Shown piece after piece: positions 21,691 to 34,521 of a DNA stretch of 64,000 nt. Origin of the DNA: Isoetes taiwanensis (taxonomy: Eukaryota > Streptophyta > Lycopodiopsida > Isoetales > Isoetaceae); the NCBI GenBank assembly GCA_021234155.1, contig JAJEKV010000504.1:102278-166277 (forward strand). Reading direction: 5' to 3'. Under the pieces are notes generated by a model, which worked only from the letters and a program-made list of their open reading frames with translations, did no database searches and was not told where the DNA came from. Positions within the stretch are counted from its first letter, which is position 1, and each line of letters starts with the position of its first letter. Position numbers and translations under genes: made by a program.

Positions 21691-24600
21691 CTTCTTCCAA
21701 GTATTTTTTTTATCATACTAACCATAGGGAATCATTTCTACACTTTATTAAGACAAGTAAGAGATCTTATAACGTTCCATAGTAGATTAGAACAATCTGA
21801 TACAGACCAGTGATTTTGGGTTGTTGTTGGAAATGGAAATATATACATCCTGGCCTTAAATGTTGGCAATTCATTTTTTGTATTGTGGTCTTTGTTATTA
21901 TGTGCATAGAGGGTGTAACAGGATGGCAAATTTTGAGCCCATGAAGCATGCCAACAAGCTAATGATTCAATAGAAGCATGCCTCTAATTGTTAAGTGAAC
22001 CTGAGTTAATGGCTCTGTCGTAATACAATGTAGTTAAACTTCTTGCAATATGATCAAAATATACTGCATATATCTTTTTCCAGTAAGGTTGCAATCTAAA
22101 AATGGACTTGCCAGTTCCCTCTATAATATGTATAGATTTGGATGAGATCAACACAGTTCCTATTGATGCCAGGGCATGGAAGCCGTGTGGTTTTGTGATG
22201 AGATATACATCTTTACTGCTCAGATCTTTAGATATGTCCCAGTTCAGATCTGACCTTGGTTGCAAATTGGTGATTTACTTGAGATTTGCAATGTGTCATT
22301 AGAGATCTAACAAAATGCAATGTGACTTGTCTGTTGCAGATGCTTTTTCTAGCTATAAATACAGAATTGAGTCAGGTGATGAAAGTGCCCAGGCACCTTA
22401 TGTGATTTCTTGGTCAATTTTGTAGCAAGCGTGTCAATTGACCAGTCCAAATATCTTTTTGCATGGAAGGGAAATAAGCTGAGCTTGCACAAGCTAGAAG
22501 AGCTATATGCAGGTGGAAGATCCAATCAATAACATGGAACAATCTTATTCAATCTCACATGTAAAAAGATCCTCTATAGAGATTACCAAGAATTTGATTT
22601 TATCTTCCTTATGCCTGTAACCAGCTGAGGTTGGGAGCTCAGGAGCCTAAAACTGATCCATATGGAGAGTGCCCATTGTGCATACGTGAATGCTTAATCT
22701 AAACAACAAGATATATGCATTACATATTTTTAATGAATAGAGTAATCCATGAACTACTTATTTCCCAAAATTCACATTGTGATCGATTAACATGAGGAGG
22801 TTCTTGAATTTTAAATAAACTGTGGACCAATAATGGTCTCAGGATAGAAATCTTTCTTGATTTTTTTGAGGACAAATGCTATGCTCGTTTTGTGTGCTTT
22901 TTTTTTTTTTACATTTGTGCATTTTGTTGTAAGCTTTCATAATATAATTTTTTGAAGGACAAAGTTGAATCATTCTTCTTTTTCTTCTTCAACATAGACA
23001 TAAATTATTAGTCGATTGTATTAAGAATTGTATGAAAAAACTAAAACTTAGAAATCAAGACCAATAAACATTTTTCTGTGATGAAACAACTTGCTTACTA
23101 CTTATATTCGTCCAAATTCCAAGCCAAAGTTCATTTATTGGCAAAAGCTAGAGATTTGATTTGAGAACAACCTTCTGGGAACTATTATCGGTTCACAGAA
23201 AACAGTTTTGACCCTGTCATATTCAAAGAAACCTACCAATGAGGTGTAGTTTTTTGTGTTGTACTCTCTAACTTGCATAAAAAAATAAGGAAATACTGCA
23301 ACAATTCAAAAAAATCATTTTATTAAGACAGTTTTACCTTATATAAATATAAGGCAGTATTGGCATGACCCCCTTGAATTCAGGTAAGCATAACTTCCAA
23401 AAATGGAGGTAGATGGATTTTTAGGTATTTTTCGTGTGGAATATGACTATCATATATGAACTTATCGGAAGGGTTTTATTGAATTTTGAGCCATTGATTC
23501 TATATAGATTTTAAAGTGAACAGTGCAAATGCACATTTTTGGTCCATCGCCTGACAACTCTAGTATTAAGCATCACTGCGCCAACCTAACCATTATTGTG
23601 AGAACCCTAGGGTTCAACCTTAAGTGTCTTCCATACATGATAAAAAGACATCATGCTAAAACTCAAACGAGAAATTGCCTATTGCTCCTATACCATGATT
23701 GTCAGAGCTCCAGCAAAGCAAGAGTGTGAGACAAAGGCTTCATTTAACCATGCTTAGCCGTAACAACAGAGGCTTGACTACACCCTTGAACAATGATGTT
23801 TAATGCCAATGTAAATGTTACCTTAGCCACAACCACACCCTTAACCACCAACAAAAGCTTCGGAGACAGCTGGAAGCTACAAGAGTATAAAAATATATCA
23901 ACGTCAGGTCCTAGCAATCGCAATGGCAATTCTCATAAACAAAATAGACAATTTTCAATGCTAACCAACATAATCTACTAGCTGCTCATCCAAGCTTTTC
24001 CTCTAGAAGATCGCAGCTGTGATTGCCTCTAGCTTGAAGGGAATTGTTGTCGCTATGTTCCTACACAGCTCTGTATCGACCACACCCCACCACATTCATT
24101 AAAACTTCAACTGGTCAGCAGGGTCGCATCTGCACTTTTCAGCTCAAGATCTTTATGGACAGCTTTGCAAATTATTGACATCAATTGAGCCTGCTTTTAG
24201 TTTTAACGAGTGGTCATTTGGTGCATCTAAATCTAACTAAGTAGCCTTATACAGATTCCCGAGAAAGAAAGCATTGGTCATCTAATTGAGCTTTTAGAAC
24301 AGTTCAAGCGTAAGGATGAAGCATCTGGAGAGTTTGAACTCACCTTGCAAAATTCTACCTGATGAATCGAGAAGAATGCCTGAGCCCATGAGGAGAAATG
24401 CTTGAGCACCTGAAGAAAAATGCTCGAGCGCCTTAGAAGAGCGCCTAAATGCTTGAAAAGATGGGTTGTAAAAGCGCCTGAATAGAATGTTGCTGGAACG
24501 CACTCGATAAAAAATGGATCTCACTATTAAAATAGAAATGCACATCCTAATTCCTTCAATATGTAACACACAATGATGGTAGACACAAAGTGCCTTGTGT

Positions 24601-24900
24601 ATGATGGGTTCAGGAAAGAGAAATGTTCGCGACCGCCGCGATAAATTTCTTATACATACTAAATAAAACAAGGTGCTGCGCACGGAGGGTTGCCCTCTAT
24701 GGCCAGAGGGTGAAGTGGCTTAAATCGTACTTGAAAAGTCATGTTTTTACAATCAATTAAAGTTGCTATTTTAAGACATTGACATTTTGCGAAGGTGATG
24801 GTAGTTATTTGCATTACTAACTCCTCCTTAGATGTTCTGGACACATGGACTCTGAGGTTTCAGTGTAAAAACATATTGTTGTTAGGTTACTAGTAATTAT
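21691..24900. other. AT-rich stretch without recognisable gene
   Basis: Only short frames. A block at about 24,360-24,470 has repeated GCCTGAG..GAAGAAAAATGCT(T/C)GAGC units, and 24,638-24,655 matches the dispersed CGCGATAAATTTCTT segment also seen near 11,915. Nothing else recognised. Confidence 0.45.
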
Positions 24901-25613
24901 AATAGCAATGTTGTCAGGGTTGGTTATTGTGTGGAGGAAGTATTTACAAGTTTTTCTTGAAAGAAAACCAAAAGCCAGAAGTGCTTGGGGGTGCTAACTG
25001 TAGTGCAGGTGGGTACCCAAGCGGTGACGGTGCTGGTAACTATGGTGCAGCATTGTGGGGATCAGGTGCAACAACTAGGCAAAATCTCGCCCCGATACGC
25101 AGTATTGTAGCTATCTGCCGATGGCAGATTGGTTTGGCTATGCATCTAATACAAAGGGATAATTAGGGGGGCGATTAATATGGAGCATCGGTGGGAGAAA
25201 AGTCTTTGGGCGTTAGATACTTTTGCAAATGGTTATGAAAGTACAAGATACCCTGATAACACTTGGAGGTCTTGCAATTTTTTAAAAATTATAGAGGTAA
25301 TGTTGTTGCTAGAGCTAGACTTGGAAAAACTCCATTTGGAGGTAGCTATATTGCAAGTGTTGGAATCACTTTGGATGAGATGGTTTGGAGAAGGAGAAAT
25401 AGAGTTAGTTTTGAATTGGGTGAGGGGAGTGCTTCATAAAGTCTTCTCAAAAGAATCATTCAAGATTAAGATGGGCGGGGATAGAAGAGGAGTTGTTTTT
25501 GAATTGGCTAAGGGGAGCGCATCATAAAGTCTTTCCCAAATATTCGTGTCGGCAGATGTAGAAAGTGTTTTTTTTTTTCTTGTGTTTCAGTTTCTTGTAG
25601 TAGTCATCTTCTT
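24901..25613 (+). other. Possible internal part of a decayed copia-type element
   Basis: Two open frames (24,927-25,166 and 25,180-25,527) show no domain I can name. Within the second region a GGTTTTGAATTGG(C/G)T...GGGGAG(C/T)GC.TCATAAAGTCTT block is repeated (about 25,404-25,447 and 25,491-25,533). The only reason to connect it to copia is its position immediately before a typical copia polypurine tract and LTR start at 25,614. Confidence 0.25.
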
Positions 25614-25707
25614 GAGGGGGAGTGTTAGAATATGACAAAAAGATGACTGGTATAGTCTTCTAGCCGTTAAGAGTAGATGAGGTTGCAGCATTTACTATTT
25701 GTTCCTA
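25614..25707 (+). mobile_element. Copia-type polypurine tract and start of a 3' LTR
   Basis: GAGGGGGAGTGTTAGAATATGA is the classic end of a plant Ty1/copia internal region: a GAGGGGGAG tract followed by an LTR beginning TGTTAGAATATG. Only ~85 bp of this LTR are present before the gypsy LTR begins at 25,708. The gypsy element therefore appears to have inserted into it. The rest of the copia LTR was not located. Confidence 0.6.
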
Positions 25708-27279
25708 TGACGCTCCCTGAATATATACGACCCCCGGCCGTATACATACGGGGACTTTCCCCTCCCATGGCAACCATCTCGCCATGAGCAGGGCCCTCCG
25801 TCTATCCCGGGCCATCCGTAGAGAGATGCCCGAGTGAAGGACGCGGAGGTGTCATTCGGCCCACGCCTTCAATGGGACTCCTAAGTCGCGGAAGCGTGAA
25901 TACATATTAGCACACAGCATAAATCATATATAAATAACCACCACGAAGGGTGGCACATCCATCCAAATACTAACGGCAAAGAATATGCATCTAATCCTAA
26001 GGAAAACACCCCAAACCCCGAGTTCTACCCCGGTTGGGACTCTGTGAGGGTGAACGGCTACGGTCTCAAGAGATCAGCGGACGTGAGGTATAACTGGCGT
26101 TGGGCGGCATAGAACATCGGCTAGGGTTGTCCACTCCATCCGCCCCTCCATTGCACACTTTGCGGATGGGTGGATTCATGCTATGGCATCACTATAGCCT
26201 TGGGAGGCGGAGACTCAAGGCATCACGCCGGCCTGCTCCGGGGTTCATGAAGCCCTAGTCAGGACCCGTAAGGCGTCATTGAAGCGTCCCCTTCGGGGAT
26301 CGCCCGGTGGTTCCATGGGTGAGCTAGAATACGTGCCGCATCAGCGACCCAGCATCCATGCGGGCTTACTCACCCTAAATCTACTCAAAGTGCATGGTGC
26401 CCCATACGGGTCACACCTCTACACCGGGGAGTGGGACCCATACGACCCCTCACGTGGCCAGGCCATCGGGGCCTAGCCCTCGTAGGAGTCTCGGGAGCCT
26501 TTTATGTTCATGCAAGATCCCACCCCACTTCACCCAGCTGCGTCCCTTTTGCGGTGCTAAGCCATTCCATAGCATCTATGACCCGGTGGTCTCACTGTAC
26601 CACAAGCATCTAATGGGAAATAGGGGATCTCTCTAGGAGCATACTACTAGACATGGCTCAGAGATCTCTACCCCGTAATTCCCCCATTTCAAGAGTAATA
26701 CTATGCAAAGAACTATCAATCCATCCTTTGAGAGCAAGACCCGAGAATCCGAAATAAAGAGAACTCACCTTTGCAATCAAGGGTTAGTTCCTATAGGTAA
26801 AAGCCAATGAGAAAATGAAGAAATGAACACAACAAGTGCCCAGCGGGGCTCTACTCTAGAAACATGAAGCTATACTAACCACCCCACGAGGTTCTGCTAG
26901 ATCCATTATCGTCGGGTAACTCCATCTTCCCCTGGACTTGGGCTTTTCGACCTTTGGACCACAGGTAAGTTGGCTGCTTAGCAAGGGTGGTATTTCACCG
27001 GCCTCCTCTTGATCGATTAGGGGGTCAATTAGGGCTAGGGGTCAAGTTGATGACCCAAATTGGAATTTCCCATGCTGGCCAATCGAGTTAGGCCAGGTGG
27101 CGCTCTCCTAAATAGCCAATTAGTCCAATTTAATTAATTGGATAATTATCCTTTAATGATTAATTAATCCCTTTTAGGTCAACCCCCTAGGTCAAAATAC
27201 CCCATGGTGGCGTACCTTAACTGGTGACGTGTCAGTATATTATTTATACGTATCCCGTATAAATACATGGAACGTCACA
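25708..27279 (-). repeat. 3' LTR of the gypsy element (~1.57 kb)
   Basis: The minus-strand LTR begins TGTGACGTTCCATG immediately after the polypurine tract and ends ...GGGAGCGTCA, giving TG...CA ends. Its GC content is higher than the flanks. It has no coding domain; the open frames inside are ignored. The left boundary is inferred from the TGACGC start and the change to copia LTR sequence. A second LTR copy would confirm it. Confidence 0.7.
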
Positions 27280-27280
27280 T

Positions 27281-27294
27281 TCTCCCCCCCCTTA
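27281..27294 (-). promoter_or_regulatory. Polypurine tract of the gypsy element
   Basis: Minus-strand TAAGGGGGGGGAGA lies right before the LTR start. It is the primer site for plus-strand DNA synthesis in LTR retrotransposons. Position and purine run are as expected. Confidence 0.75.
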
Positions 27295-27903
27295 GAAATA
27301 ATGTTGTCCTCAGCATTGGGGTTAGTTAAGCAGAGACAGTTAATCGAAGAACTGAAATAGGAGAAGATATACTTAAGACAGGGAGATAATTCCTTATTTC
27401 GGACAGTAATACATTGAAGTTTGAATTATATCATAGTTTAAGCACCAAGGTGCATTTTACAGACTTATCATCAAAGAAAGTTTAAGGACTGAAGTCCAAT
27501 TTTAAAACATCATAGTAAGAAAGAAAAAACAACACATGTAGACAGAATGGAACTGAAAAAGTCGGGCCATCAACAACCCTCTATACATGGGCAGGTCACG
27601 AACTGCTTACTGGCCTGCACATGTCAATATATGAGTATATATAAATTGATTGTGGTTGAAGGGACCACCCCCTATAATAAATAAAAGAAAAACCTATCTA
27701 CCAGGGAACCTATCATGTCTATGGTTTGCAATTCATTGCGGCATAAGGAATGGTCAAGTTCCCATTATAGCCGAGATGAAGGCGGCCTATCAACTATATG
27801 CTTTTCAAGCAATTCGTGGTCATGTCAACATTAACAATACACCATGTCCTAGAGAACACAAAGGTAATCTCATCATCGGTAACTATTATTATGTACGATG
27901 CAT

Positions 27904-28690
27904 CTACCCCTCTAGAACATGGCTCTTGGTGAATCGAGCTTTCAAGCTTACCGCCGGCTGCGGGGTTGATAGCATCGTTGATGCGGGCGACCTTGAGATT
28001 CCCGAGATGAAGCCGGATAGTGCTTTTGGGTCTATCTTCATCACCCAGGTAGCATCCTCTGCTGGCAAGTGTTTCCACTTAACCAAGTATTGCAACATTT
28101 GAGTCCTTCTGGTTTGTTTATAAGCTCGATCAAGAAGAGCTTCGGGCACTATCTCCAGTTGCTCTTCTGTCATTTCTAGGAGGGTTAGGGTATCCAAGAC
28201 CTCCTCTGGATCAGGGGTATGTTGCTTCAGAAGACTCACGTGAAAGACCTTGTGGATCTTCAAGTAGGGTGGCAAATCCAAGCGATATGCCTGTTTCTCC
28301 AACACGTTTAGTGATCTTGAACGGCCCAAACCCCATCACGGGTGCGTAGTTTCTTTGCAAGTTACCAATCTTAAGCTTGGCTTGCTTTACCTTAATCTTG
28401 AGCCAAACCGATTAGCCCACCGAAAGAGCGTGGGGTTCTATGCTTATCCGCGACACTCTTCGACATTAGGCGATGCGCCAACAAGTAATCAGGAACTTCT
28501 TCAACCAAGGCTTGCATTTCCAAGAGGAGTTTTGAGAAACCTCGACCTTAGAAACGGATTATGCCATGTGTGTGGGAGTAAGGCATTGGTAACCATAATT
28601 TATCATGAAGGGAGACATTCTGGAAGACTCATGTTTCATGCTATTATAGGCAAATTCGACCAAGTAAATATAGTCAGCCCATTGTGATTG
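27904..28690 (-). pseudogene. Gypsy integrase C-terminal part and chromodomain
   Basis: The open frame 28,329-27,904 contains YRLDLPPYLKIHKVFHVSLL, the conserved post-core segment of gypsy integrases. It is followed by a chromodomain-like YLVKWKHLPAEDATWV with the aromatic residues of the fold. The preceding stretch (28,690-28,330) retains integrase-like words in several frames and stops. The C-terminal tail after the chromodomain is low in recognisable features. The chromodomain places the element among chromoviruses. Broken by frameshifts, hence a pseudogene. Confidence 0.85.
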
Positions 28691-29299
28691 CTTACTCCAC
28701 ACATAACTTCGTAGCATATCTTCTATAATGCGATTTATGCGTTAAATCCGACCATCCAAATCGAGAGGATGATATGCCGTACTCATAGCAAGCTTGGTTT
28801 GGATGGTGGTGAAGAACTCTTTCCAGAATGCACTTACAAACTTGGGATCTCTGTCGGATACAATAACTCGTGGCATTCCATGCAATCTGAAGATTTCCTT
28901 TGTGAACAGCAAAGCAGTATCGAAAGCTATATCCGTAGTATGACATGGCAAGAAATGAGCCATCTTCGATAATTTGTCGACCACTACCATCAATGCATCA
29001 TAACCACGGAGAGTACGTGGAAGGCCCACAATAAAGTCCATGGTTATCACTTCCCATTTAGCATTGGGCACATCAAGAGGATGCAATTCCCCCGGAATCC
29101 GTAACTGCTCAGCCTTGGTTTGCTGACACACCTGACACTGTTTAATATACCTGGCAATGTCCTTCTTCATAGAAGGCCAGAAATAACTGGAGCGGATCTT
29201 GAAATAGGTTTTCATGAAACCTGTATGTCCCGCTATAGGGCTGTTGTGTGTGTCATACAGAATAAGCTTACGTACTCCTGAAGTTTCAGGTACACACAA
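28691..29299 (-). pseudogene. Gypsy integrase (zinc-binding and catalytic core)
   Basis: The minus-strand frame starts in the zinc-binding HHCC domain (HNSPIAGHTGFMKT then CQVCQ). It continues into the DDE core with MDFIVGLP (first Asp) and VSDRDPKF (second Asp). The third residue, the Glu in ...RIIEDMLRSY, lies after an in-frame stop near 28,744. Integrase inserts the DNA copy of the element into the genome. The core is well preserved but the stop removes the catalytic Glu, so the enzyme cannot be made complete. Confidence 0.92.
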
Positions 29300-29389
29300 C
29301 TTGTCTTTGTGGTATAAGAAATTACCCTCTTTCTTATATGAACGAAAGCTTCACGCTTTCTTCATATGCGTGCGTGCCTCCTTAACTGA

Positions 29390-30301
29390 CTATCCACACA
29401 TCACGGAACTCGGATGCGTGGCTAAGGTCTGCTCTATCTGTTTTCCAAACTCACTGGTGAGCGTGGAGATTGCATTACAATGGGTTCGCGTTAGCAGGGG
29501 ATGGCGTGATAATGCATCGGCAACCACATTGTGTTTCCCAGGCTTATACATAATCTCAAAATCATACTCCTCCAAAAATTCCATCCATCTTCCCTGACGG
29601 AGGTTGAGATTTGGCTGGGTTGATAGATAACCCGAGACTCGATGATCCATTATCAAGGTGGAATCTTCTACCAAGAAGGTAGTGTCTCCATATTCGCAAA
29701 GCACGAACGACAGCCAACAATTCCTGATCATGGGTAGGGTAGCGATGTTCTGTGTCATTCATCTTCTTAGAATCGCAGGCTATAACCCTTCCTTCTTGCA
29801 TGAGAACTCCGCCGGTAGCAGTCTTACTGGCATCTGTTGCTACTATCTTGTCCTTCTCTGGATTCGGCAATGTGAGGACTGGTGCTGACGTCAAAGCATC
29901 CTTAAGCTTCTGAAAACTATCCTGGACCTTTGCTTTCCAATGTTCCATCCAATCCTTGATTTTCTCATGTTTCATAAGGTCGGTAAGAGGTGCTGCAATT
30001 TTTGCAAAATCCTTAACAAATTTCCGGTAATATCCTGCCAATCCCAAGAAACTTCGGACCTCTGACACATTACCAAGAATGGGCCAATCCTTGACTGCCT
30101 CTATTTTTGCTGGATCCGTAGCAATTCCTTCGGCCGAGATAACATGGCCTAAATAGTCCACCTTTGGAGTGGCAAACTTGCACTTAGAGAACTTGGCAAA
30201 GAGCTGGTGACGCCCGTTGTAGGGCCAAGCGAAGATGGGTCTCATGCTCTTCTAGAGTCTTACTGTAGATGAGAATGTCATCAAAGAAGATAACAACAAA
30301 A
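29390..30301 (-). pseudogene. Gypsy reverse transcriptase C-terminal part and RNase H
   Basis: Just inside the TE-1 border the minus strand encodes the catalytic block with the Asp-Asp pair at about 30,277-30,288. The reverse-transcriptase connection follows ([20 protein letters not shown], then [15 protein letters not shown]) and then RNase H ([20 protein letters not shown], then [20 protein letters not shown]). It ends with the tether region (YKPGKHNVVADALSRHP). A frame change occurs in the tether (about 29,600-29,660) and another near 30,200. The N-terminal half of the same enzyme lies 7.4 kb away at 37,694-38,401. Confidence 0.93.
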
Positions 30302-30326
30302 AAGTCGTATTTAATTAAAGTGGGAC
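30302..30326 (+). repeat. TE-1 left terminal inverted repeat
   Basis: Perfect 25-bp match to the reverse complement of 37,669-37,693. After it the element continues TCATTCCATTCCCATTTTT, which resembles ATGGGACTCAC-type motifs inside the other end. Confidence 0.9.
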
Positions 30327-31749
30327 TCATTCCATTCCCATTTTTTTTCGGAAACCTGTTAATTTACATAAAAAGAAGCACCTCGACCCGAAAACTATCC
30401 TTAATTCGAATTTTTGAATAAAACTCTGCATTCCAGCTTTGCTGCAGTTTTCCCTGGTTAGCGAGTCGAGAACAAGAACAATTGAAACTGCTAATTTTTT
30501 GGTGTGATAGAACTTACTCTTCTGGCAGTCCTCGACATGTAGTGTTAAATGCTTTGAATGCGGCGAGGCGGAGGAGCACAACACCCGATTTTCTTGTACT
30601 TGTCTCGGAGCTCTTCTTGTCCCTTTGGTGTAGAAAGCAGATCTTTCTCCTTCCCACTTCCCGATACCTCGATATACCACCAAGAATCTGCCGCTGTTTC
30701 AAGAAGCTCGTCTCCGAGTCCCCTCGATGGCTGAAAGAATGGAGTTAAACCCGGTAATCACCGGTGAGTCGAGGTGAATCTTTGCAAGAAGAAAGGATGG
30801 ATCAGTTAAGGTATTCGACAAAAGAAAAACCTCGAGCTCACCTGGGGTGTTTGTCTTCTTCTTCTTCTTTGCCCGGTTGGTAAGAAGCATCCCCTCCGGC
30901 CTCGCTTCTTGGGTTGAGTCATGTCATATGCCCTCTCATCCTCACCGGACCCCCTCGTAAATTAAGTCTCCTCGGCGTTGTGAGTTTTAGGACTGCATGT
31001 AAAAAGATCGGGTGTTCTTTAATTTGAAGTTAAGGACATGCAATCATTTATGAAAAGAAGCGGGCTAAAGTGCAGACGCGGTGCGGCTTTAACCCACAGC
31101 CAAACACTATTTCGAGAAATTTAATCACATCAAGGGACTAAGTGAGTGGGCGTGGTTTATCTTCCACTAGCGACATTGGGGACCACCGAGTTGGGAGGGC
31201 ATCATTTATTAGCGACTTCGAATGGCGCGCCCGACGCGGTAAGCTGCTATGACGCCTTGCATATGTGTTTTTCGATCACGCGCATCCTATTGCAAGCGAT
31301 TGATTTGTCGATGAGCACGGAGCTAAGGTAGGAAGCGGAGTGAGCTGCCGGACAGGGAACTCTACAACTATGGCGCCATGGAGCGGGGATACGCGAGAGA
31401 ATGGTGATACAAGTAATAGATGCAAATACACTCTTGAAGACCCGTGAGAAGAAGCAAAGACTCTAGGTGAGGTCGCGGGATCCGTGATCTGATGGCCCAA
31501 GGAATTCTGGCGTGAAGAGGTGAGTTTGAGAGATGCCTATGTTATTTCGCTTGTAGAACATGCGTATGTGTTTAAATAATGGGCTGGCGATAAGCTCGAC
31601 GGATTCATCGTTTCCTTGTCCGGCATTTTTTCAAACCGAGAGATGATTTACTCTACGGGTTGAGAGATGCTCGGCAAGGAAACAATGGATCGGGGGTAAA
31701 GAAGCGATTCCGTTTTAGGTGTGTTTTTTTCATGGACATTTTACTTGGA

Positions 31750-33210
31750 ATGTTGTACATAGATCAGGCTAGGACTAAGGCCCAGGGAGATGCGGTTCAA
31801 ATGCATCCTCTTGTAGTTAGTCGGAGGGCCTCCACCTGTCCGAACCACTCCTCTTCGCAATATTCGAGGAAGATGGTTCGAAGGAGAGTGGCTCGAGCAG
31901 GCTAGAGGCACTTGGGACTAAAAAAAGGAGAATAGAAAGTCAAGATTTTGTAGAGAATGCAAGCCTTGGCTTCCTCTACGTGGTTTCCACGTGGTTAGTT
32001 GTAGAGGCCTCCACCGGTCAGAGCCCCTCCCCTTGTAATACTCGGCGAAGATGGTTGAAGGAGAGTGACTCTGGCCGGGTCGGGCCTTTGCTACCATACA
32101 CGTGAGAATTGGTGGCTAAAGGGATTCTCGACTTGCGAGTCGAGAATCGCATTTATTAGCTGTCTACATTCTCGACCGCATAAAGTCGAGAATGCCTGGC
32201 CATCGAACTTCGGTTAGTACACACGGGTGCTGTTGGTCAAGAGCATTCCCGACTCGCCCAGTATCTGGCTGTCGCTCTATGGTTTCCTGTGCGGAGAAGT
32301 TGGCCGTTAATACGTATTCTGCGACTTCGCCGTCGAGAATGCCTTAACCATCGAGAACCGGGATGGTACACATGGAGTGCGGTTGGTAAGGCATTCGTTT
32401 CAGCGGCCAGAAATACGCTCGACAAGCTGCATTGGTTTCACGTGGGTTGCTAAGAGTTGGCTGCTGACAGTCAAAACAACTTCCCTTACTTGTGTCAGGA
32501 AGATAGAAGGAGAGTTGTTAAAGGCTGTCGAGGCGGCCCTAGAGATACAAGGCGGCGTTTTCTCGACTCACGAGTGGCGGCAACACCGGTTAGTGTAGAG
32601 GCCTCCACTTGTCGAGCCATCCCGCCGCCAATATTAAGCGAAGATGGTTGAAGGAGGCGGTCTTTGATTGGGTAAGTATGCATTCCACCTGAGAGAATTG
32701 GAGTTGCTAAGAGTTGGCCCGCAGGCGGTGAAAACCACTTCCCTTCGCAATGTCAGGGAAGATAGAAGGAGAGTGGCAGAATGCAGAGGCCAGCTCTAGA
32801 AGTCCACAGAGAGTGCACTAGGTTTTCTCGACTCACCAGTCCCGGCTGACGGCAACTCTGCGGGTTAAGCCGCCGAGGCCTCCACCAGGTGGGCAGCCCT
32901 CTTCATAATATTCGATGAGCATGGTTAGAAGGAGAGTGGCTCGAGGCGGGTGGAGGCACTGCTTGACGCACAAGAAGCCATTGGCGGGGTATCACATTCT
33001 CGACTCATGAAGTCGAGAAGGCCGCCCGAGGGTTCTAAAGAATGTGAAGACATTGGGTAGGCTGTGCAATCGAATGCTGATCGAGAATCCCTCAACCCCC
33101 TTGATCGAGTGTACACTCCCTCTTCTGCGCCCTCGCTGAAGTCGGGAAGTTCTCGACTTCATGAAGCCGAGAAGAACTGTACTTCTGGATTTGTTGGCAA
33201 AGTATTCCCA
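31750..33210. repeat. TE-1 internal hairpin-rich repeat array
   Basis: A degenerate unit containing GAGGCCTCCACC.GTC, then CTTCG.AATATTCG.(G/C)GAAGATGGTT and GAAGGAGAGTGG recurs about six to seven times between 31,790 and 32,960. In between are short inverted repeats of one type, for example ATTCTCGACTTGCGAGTCGAGAAT (about 32,124) and CATTCTCGACC...AGTCGAGAATG (about 32,169). Related ones read TCTCGACTCATGAAGTCGAGA (about 32,998) and TCTCGACTTCATGAAGCCGAGA (about 33,152). Structured repeats beside transposon ends often bind the element's own transposase; that role is inferred here. The block is GC-richer than its surroundings and non-coding. Confidence 0.7.
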
Positions 33211-34204
33211 ACTTCGCCCTCCCTTCGCATGTCTCCTGAAGATGGATTTCTTTGTGAGTTAGAAATGGAAGTTACGTGAAGCAATTCCTATTCTTAGTTC
33301 TTCTTTGGGAGAAAGACATTCCTAGTTATGTTACATTAATGCTCTGCAATATCTTAGTTCCTAACACCCGGTCTCGATGATTTCTATCTGGGTTGCTTGC
33401 TACTACTCTAACCACTATTCTCACTTGTGCCTGTACAATGTATTCAATTCAACCACAAGCAAGAAAAAAGATAACAAAAGCAGAAAACAATACAAAGGGA
33501 AAGCGGATAATGATTGAGATTAGTGAGATCAATGAGAAAACAGAGAACAAAGTGGAGAAGAGTGAGAGAGAATAGTGGAGAACGAAGATGAGAAATGAGA
33601 TTAAAAAGGGTATGATATTACAAAACATACCGGAAGATTTTTGGATGAGGAGGAGGCTTAGGAGTTCGCTTCCATGTGGGTATAGTCGTTGGCAAAGCGT
33701 GAATAAGGATTTCTCGGTATAAATTGTATCGGGGATCAATAAGAGCCTCTAACAAATGAGAATATAAGTAAAAATGCACTAAAGGACTTTAGAAAACTAA
33801 AAAGCAGCACTAAAAGGGCCTCACTTTCTTCTCAGCGGTATGCGCCCACTCGAACAATAAATCTCTGGCGAGAACGGTCTTTGCTGGAAGCGTCCTGATC
33901 CGTCGACCAAGCTACTGTCATAAGATGGCCTTGGAATCGCTCGGTTCGATCGATCGCCTGATCGGTAAAGCGGGCGCCTAAGGAAACAGGGGAGGATGAG
34001 TGATCGAGAAAGCGAGGGGGGAGGAAGAATGGTGGGGGAGAGGAAGAGGGTGCGGTTAATTGCAGGCCGCACCCTCGAACCCGTAAAAGTGCAATAATAA
34101 AAACCATTGTCGCGTGTGGGCCATGCCCTCCATGGCGTGGCGGTCTTGATTGTCGACATGGCCACGGTTTCAGCCTCTGAAGAGGCGCCACGTGGACATG
34201 ACAA

Positions 34205-34450
34205 GATATGAAAGGGTAGGTTATATGTTTATATATGTTATCTTATGTATTTAATAAGGTTTCAATGGTTGAATAGTTTCAATGGTTATATATGTTTACA
34301 ATGTTTACATATGGTTTAGAATGAGTGTGGTTGTATGCTTTTAATATGGTTATATGATTTTAGTTAATATGGTTGTATGATTTTAGTTAATATGGTTGTA
34401 TGATATAATATGATTATATTTAATATGTTTGTATGGTTTTATATGGTTCA
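34205..34450 (+). repeat. Low-complexity TATGGTT repeat within TE-1
   Basis: Short units such as ATTTTAGTTAATATGGTTGT follow one another (about 34,359-34,400), mixed with TTTCAATGG and TATATGTTT. Non-coding. It lies just before the presumed transposase start. Confidence 0.7.
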
Positions 34451-34521
34451 TATGGTCATATTTGTGGTGTTTGGGGCTATATGGTTTTAATGTGAGCTTT
34501 TTCATTCAGGGAACATGTGAG

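Noticed and set aside
26279-26636. Open frames in a GC-richer block
   Set aside because: They lie inside the gypsy 3' LTR and show no domain.
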